Shown here piece after piece: positions 60,015 through 64,000 of a stretch of 64,000 nucleotides of DNA. The DNA is taken from positions 1,922,001 through 1,986,000 of the forward strand of contig WIUZ02000004.1 in assembly GCA_015956445.1 (NCBI GenBank). Direction: 5' to 3'. The first letter of the stretch is position 1, and each line of letters opens with the position of its first letter. The position numbers and the translations under genes were made by a program. The DNA is from Thelephora terrestris (taxonomy: Eukaryota; Basidiomycota; Agaricomycetes; Thelephorales; Thelephoraceae). The notes beneath the pieces are model-generated. The model was not told the DNA's origin, made no database searches, and saw nothing but the letters and a program-made list of their open reading frames with translations.

Positions 60015-60284
60015 GATGGTGGTAGAAGGGAGAGATGGATGGGGAGGAAGAAACGGGGAGAAGGGAGAGAGATGATTTTAGTTTGGGCGTGTTTTACATT
60101 CCGCCTGAATTGGTTTGGAACCAACTACAAGTTGCGCACGCACGGACCTCGCTCGCCCGTGGTCTCCCGTGGGTTCAATCTGTTTCATCCTCTCTCCTTT
60201 ACTGTTTCTTAAAACCTTTGATTGCGTATTTGAAAGCGTGGTACAAATATCGTGCAGTGACAAAACAACAGGCGTCGGCTATGG

Positions 60285-60929
60285 CTAAGTCGCCTTCACA
60301 GCTGCCTTTGCCTCCTCCGCGGCCACAACAGCAGGGTTTACTTTCTTGCCATCTTTCCATCGAACCCGGGGGGGTGGAGCACGGTTCCTTCGTCCCGTAC
60401 GAGACCGCACACGGACGACTAGAACCGAGGACAGCTCGTGAGCTGCTCAAACAATTACTGATAACCCCAAAACGCACCGTGTGAGTGGATGGCGCATGAC
60501 ACGCAATAAGCGATTTTGAGATACAGCTTTGGTACAATGTAGTCTGGCACAGAGAATCAGAAGATGGTCCGAGAGTGTCGCCGTTTGATACATACCGACG
60601 TACACACTGGCCTCGCTGATGTCACGGACGGCAGCACTCTCGACCATGTTCCTTACGGTGAATCGTTTGATGGCCTTATCTTTAGGAACGCAACGCGAGC
60701 AGTTCGAGCAACGAACTGGGTTGACGTGGCCACGTCCTTTCTTGTTGCGACCGTTATTTCTTCGCTTTTTCGTCTGCGGGACAAGGGTTTAGTCACCGGG
60801 AGATGATAAGGCCCATCCGTCCAGAATCGTTGCATCCACCGTCAGACTCATCCGTAGTCGACCGTCACGGCACGCAATGTAATATAGAACGATGGCACGA
60901 ATGGGATGCGAAGATAAAATGCTCACCAT
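60285..60929 (-). CDS. RPS26: 40S ribosomal protein S26 (eS26)
   Basis: This is a component of the small ribosomal subunit near the mRNA exit channel. The first exon consists of the ATG alone (60927-60929), directly followed by a GTGAGC donor. After a roughly 140-bp intron the sequence reads [20 protein letters not shown] and [20 protein letters not shown]. The CSNC and a later CVSC provide the zinc site of S26. A third exon gives [20 protein letters not shown], and the last exon gives [20 protein letters not shown] and ends AKAAVKAT at 60285. About 115-120 residues, normal for the family. Start choice is fixed by the conserved [10 protein letters not shown] beginning. The ATG-plus-intron start is common in ribosomal protein genes. 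Confidence 0.93.
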
Positions 60930-62048
60930 CGTCGGTGGTGAGGAGGGTTGGCGATGCCTGTCGGGATGACCGTGAAGTTGTTGATCGTCACAATTGATAA
61001 CAAAAATTTGGACCACCGATCACGTATAGTTTGGACACCCAAAAGGTGTGATCGTAGATTAATTATGGAGAGCCACATACTCTATCCTGACCCTTGAGAC
61101 TTACCGAAACCAGAGATAAAACCCTAAGCTACCTATCGTAAAATCCAGGATACAGTTGGAGCAAAGCGGATAGAGTTATTCACCCCCAAACTCGAAGCGG
61201 GAGATCTGGCTCAACTTGAAGTTGACGAATTTTGGCTGGTGGCGTACGGCCGTGATAAATTTTAAAACTCAGCAACGCCGAGAAACTGCTGGCCATGAAA
61301 ACAAAGCAGGTTTCCGCGCGATGAACTTGAAACCGGACACCCTCGTCAATACTGAATTGGATGTATCAATACATGTGGATAAGGTGCGAGCTAGTTGGAG
61401 CTAGGTATAGATACAACGATATCAGACGAGTCAAATGGGGATGACTGAAGTGGTGGCTCGACGTGCGGTGAATGGGTGAGCGGACTTCTCCGAGCTGTGA
61501 GATTGGCGGAGTTCAAATCACCCTTCCCAAATAGGTTGTCACGTCCAGGCCACCCGTCACTGAGGATGCCCCATGGAGCCCCGGGGGACGCATGGGATAG
61601 AGTTACTGAATGCCCGAGGATGTTATTTCAGTATGATCCTGACCTCCCGAATGTTGGTTGTGTAGCTGTACCGCGCACCCGAAAGCAATGCAATTGCTGT
61701 GACTACACACACGAGAAGTCGAAAAACTCGTGCTTGACAAAACAGATTGAGATGTGGCTTGCGCTACTATCTAGAAGACCATCATCGCCTTAAATGGCAT
61801 AGTGCTGCTAGCGAAAGCGAAGCATTCCTCCTTCTCAGCTCGCACTGATGTAGCCCTTCTCGTGTCCGCTGTGGGATGGAGAGGAACCGGAAAAAGAGCA
61901 GAGTGAGCTGTGACGCTCACGTGACATGCTCTGTCGGGTCTAGGGCCTAGGGGCGGTGATTACCGAGCCGATCACCTCGTGTGGCGGTGGTCTGCGCAAT
62001 GGTGGACTGGGGAGCCGATAACCTCACACACCTTGCCTTTCACCCCCC
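60930..62048. other. Divergent intergenic region between RPS26 (-) and YSC84-like gene (+)
   Basis: About 1.1 kb without a recognisable gene. A frame at 61476-61793 plus is open and Cys-containing near its end (CNCCDYTHEKSKNSC) but matches nothing I know. The region probably contains two promoters. Confidence 0.45.
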
Positions 62049-64000
62049 ATGAAGTTGAACAATCCGCTACCACAAGCTCTACCCAAGGAATGCGCGAAGG
62101 CGGCTAGAATATGTGAGTTTCTTCTCTCTCTCACACCCTCCAGACCCCTGGCAGAAGGGATCTAATCTCTGCCCGCAGTCAAGTCCTTCGTCGATCATGG
62201 AAACAACGGTCTCGATGGGGTACATTCTTTCAGCTACAGACAGTAGGCGTCTTTCTAAACGCATACTCCCAGGTCATTCCGCGGACAGTCCTTGAGAATG
62301 CCCAAGGATTCGCCATCTTCACCGTGTTCAAAGCCGGATTCCTCTTCTCTGCCCGAGCCGGGAGCGGAATCGTAGTAGCAAAATTACCAGACGGATGTAC
62401 GTCCAGTCTGGTTTATTTTTAACCAAGGGGCTTACGGCGTGGATGCAGCATGGTCAGCCCCTAGTGCTATTGGCACTGCGGGTCTCGGCGTTGGCACTCA
62501 AGCCGGCGCGGAAATGACTGATTTCTTGATTGTACTCAATTCACATTCTGTGAGTTCATTGGGCACCGCGCATGTTCTCCGTGAGGCTGACACCCGTACG
62601 CTTGCAGGCAATTGTAAGGAACCTCGCCTTCTCGGTCTCGTGACTCCCACCGATCTCCGTTTAGAAATCATTTATGGCCGCTGGATCCCTCACGCTGGGC
62701 GGGAACCTCAGCATTGCTTTGGGTCCGCTAGGTCGCAATGGTGAAGCTCTTGGATCACTCAACACAAGTGGAAAACTATCTGCAATGTTGGTCCCCTCTC
62801 GTATCTGGACCCTCTTTCATTCACTGATTCACATCAATTTCCGGTCATCAGGTACAGTTACAGTAAGACGAAAGGCCTTTTTGGAGGTTCGCCACAACGC
62901 GATCATCTGTGGCGATAGCGCTGATAACCATACTAGGCATCTCCGTCGAGGGATCCGTCATCGCAGAACGTCAAGATGCCAATACACTAGCATATCACTC
63001 CGACGTGTCCGTCAAGGGCCTGTTGAGCGGCGCGGTCCCCCGACCCGAATGGGCTCAACCTTTGTATCAGACTCTTGACGCTTGCACCAAGTTCCGTGGG
63101 GGTCAGCGCGAATGGATCGACGACACACCTGCACATGAGCAAGAGTACGCATTTACTGGTCTCTCGGGCCCCAACGGAGAACAACAGCCAAGGACGTTGC
63201 AAAAGAGGAAGAAAACTGGTCCCTCGCTTTTCCCTCCCGCAAGTTGGGGTGAGCAAAAGCCCGGTGGCTCCTATTTCCACGACTCGGCGAATACCTCCAC
63301 GTCGCGGGGTGCCTCAGGGCCGGCATGGGACCCAGCCAGTCAAGATTCCAAACATTCCACCTCCAACTTTGAAACACATTTCGAATCGGATTACAACCCA
63401 CACGACGATCGGTTCAGGCACATGCACAACCGCGGATTCAGTCTTAGTGTAGTTCCGACCCCAAAGTCGCAGGGTAGCTTTGGCTCTGGCAGAGATGATT
63501 TCTACGCTTCCGATGATAGCTGGCAGAGAACGTCGCGGGCGAACACTTCCAGTTCCCCGTACTCGCCATACAACCGACCGCCGACCACCACTCGTACCCC
63601 TTCGATGCCGGTTCCGGGACTGAGCCCAACCACGAGCAGTCCATTCGATTATGAACACAACGGGCAGATTTTCGATGAACCTGCACCGATGGTGACCCGA
63701 CCCGTTCTAACCCCGAAGGCGGAGTTGGCCACTCCTCTAACCCCTGGGGAAGGTGTGGGCAGGGCGATCGCGTTGTTTGATTTCAATGCAGTCGAGGTTG
63801 GTAACGATCCAATGACACTGCGACCCCGCTGACGTGATTCGATAGCCTGGAGATCTTTCCTTCACGAAGGGAGAAGTCATCACGATCACACAGAAGACTG
63901 GAACCGCAGACACATGGTGCGTGTAGTAATCTCCCTTGATGATCGCTAGCTAAATTACTGGATCGCCTCGTAGGTGGACTGGAAAGGTCAACGGCAGATC
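62049..64000 (+). CDS. YSC84/LSB3-like SYLF-SH3 protein, 3' end outside window
   Basis: The start at 62049 gives MKLNNPLPQALPKECAKAAR, then KSFVDHGNNGLDGVIPRTVL and NAQGFAIFTVFKAGFLFSAR, the beginning of a SYLF (DUF500) lipid-binding domain. GAYGVDAAWSAPSAIGTAGL, GVGTQAGAEMTDFLIVLN, AAGSLTLGGNLSIALGPLGR and SVEGSVIAERQDANTLAYHS continue it. A long Ser/Thr/Pro-rich linker (about 63120-63720) follows, and the window closes in an SH3 domain: GRAIALFDFNAVE/GDLSFTKGEVITITQKTG and WWTGKVNG. In yeast, Ysc84/Lsb3 act at cortical actin patches in endocytosis through SYLF binding to membrane/F-actin and SH3 partners. The 3' end is cut off. At least six introns. Confidence 0.88.

Noticed and set aside
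1-64000. Search by eye for retroelements, DNA transposons, CRISPR arrays, tRNA and rRNA genes
   Set aside because: No reverse transcriptase, transposase, terminal repeats, regularly spaced repeats or RNA-gene signatures were recognised; the repeats seen are gene duplications.

Overview
The window looks like nuclear DNA of a basidiomycete fungus, probably an agaricomycete. Genes are dense and carry many short GT-AG introns of about 50-65 bp. Several families are typical of such genomes: FTR1/FET3 iron uptake, DUF6533 membrane proteins, paired DUF4336 proteins, and LYS2 alpha-aminoadipate reductase. Coordinates below are genomic spans that include introns. Splice sites were inferred by eye from reading frames, motifs and paralog comparison.

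Region 1 (1-13.3 kb) begins with the 5' end of a secreted S1/P1 nuclease. It is followed by a tandem segmental duplication of a reductive iron-uptake module. Copy 1 is FTR1 (-), serine hydroxymethyltransferase (-), FET3 ferroxidase (+). Copy 2 is FTR1 (-), a degraded internal fragment of the same SHMT, FET3 (+). Copy 1 carries TTATCWGATAA elements, the kind of site bound by iron-sensing GATA repressors. The deletions that removed most of the second SHMT also removed these elements from copy 2, so the two permease/ferroxidase pairs are probably regulated differently.

Region 2 (13.6-30.5 kb) holds a cytosolic-type DUF4336 gene, a small C2H2 gene, then five same-strand paralogs (A-E) that combine C2H2 fingers with a C-terminal RING finger. 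B and C carry 13 and 12 array fingers, encoded by phase-0 exons whose introns fall directly before the first zinc-ligand histidine. B shows signs of decay. This is the most unusual part of the window and the best candidate for an undescribed system. About 2 kb after E (28.5-30.5 kb) is unexplained.

Region 3 (30.5-64 kb) is mostly conserved housekeeping genes: HIR1-like WD40 histone chaperone subunit (with an odd short tail), a DUF6533 membrane protein, LYS2, a RecQ helicase, a disordered Ser-rich protein, CFT1/CPSF160, a DUF4112 membrane protein, a sugar transporter, a mitochondrial DUF4336 paralog, a PARP-type zinc-finger protein, ribosomal protein S26, and the 5' part of a YSC84-type SYLF-SH3 protein. 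I recognised no retroelement, DNA transposon, CRISPR array, tRNA or rRNA.
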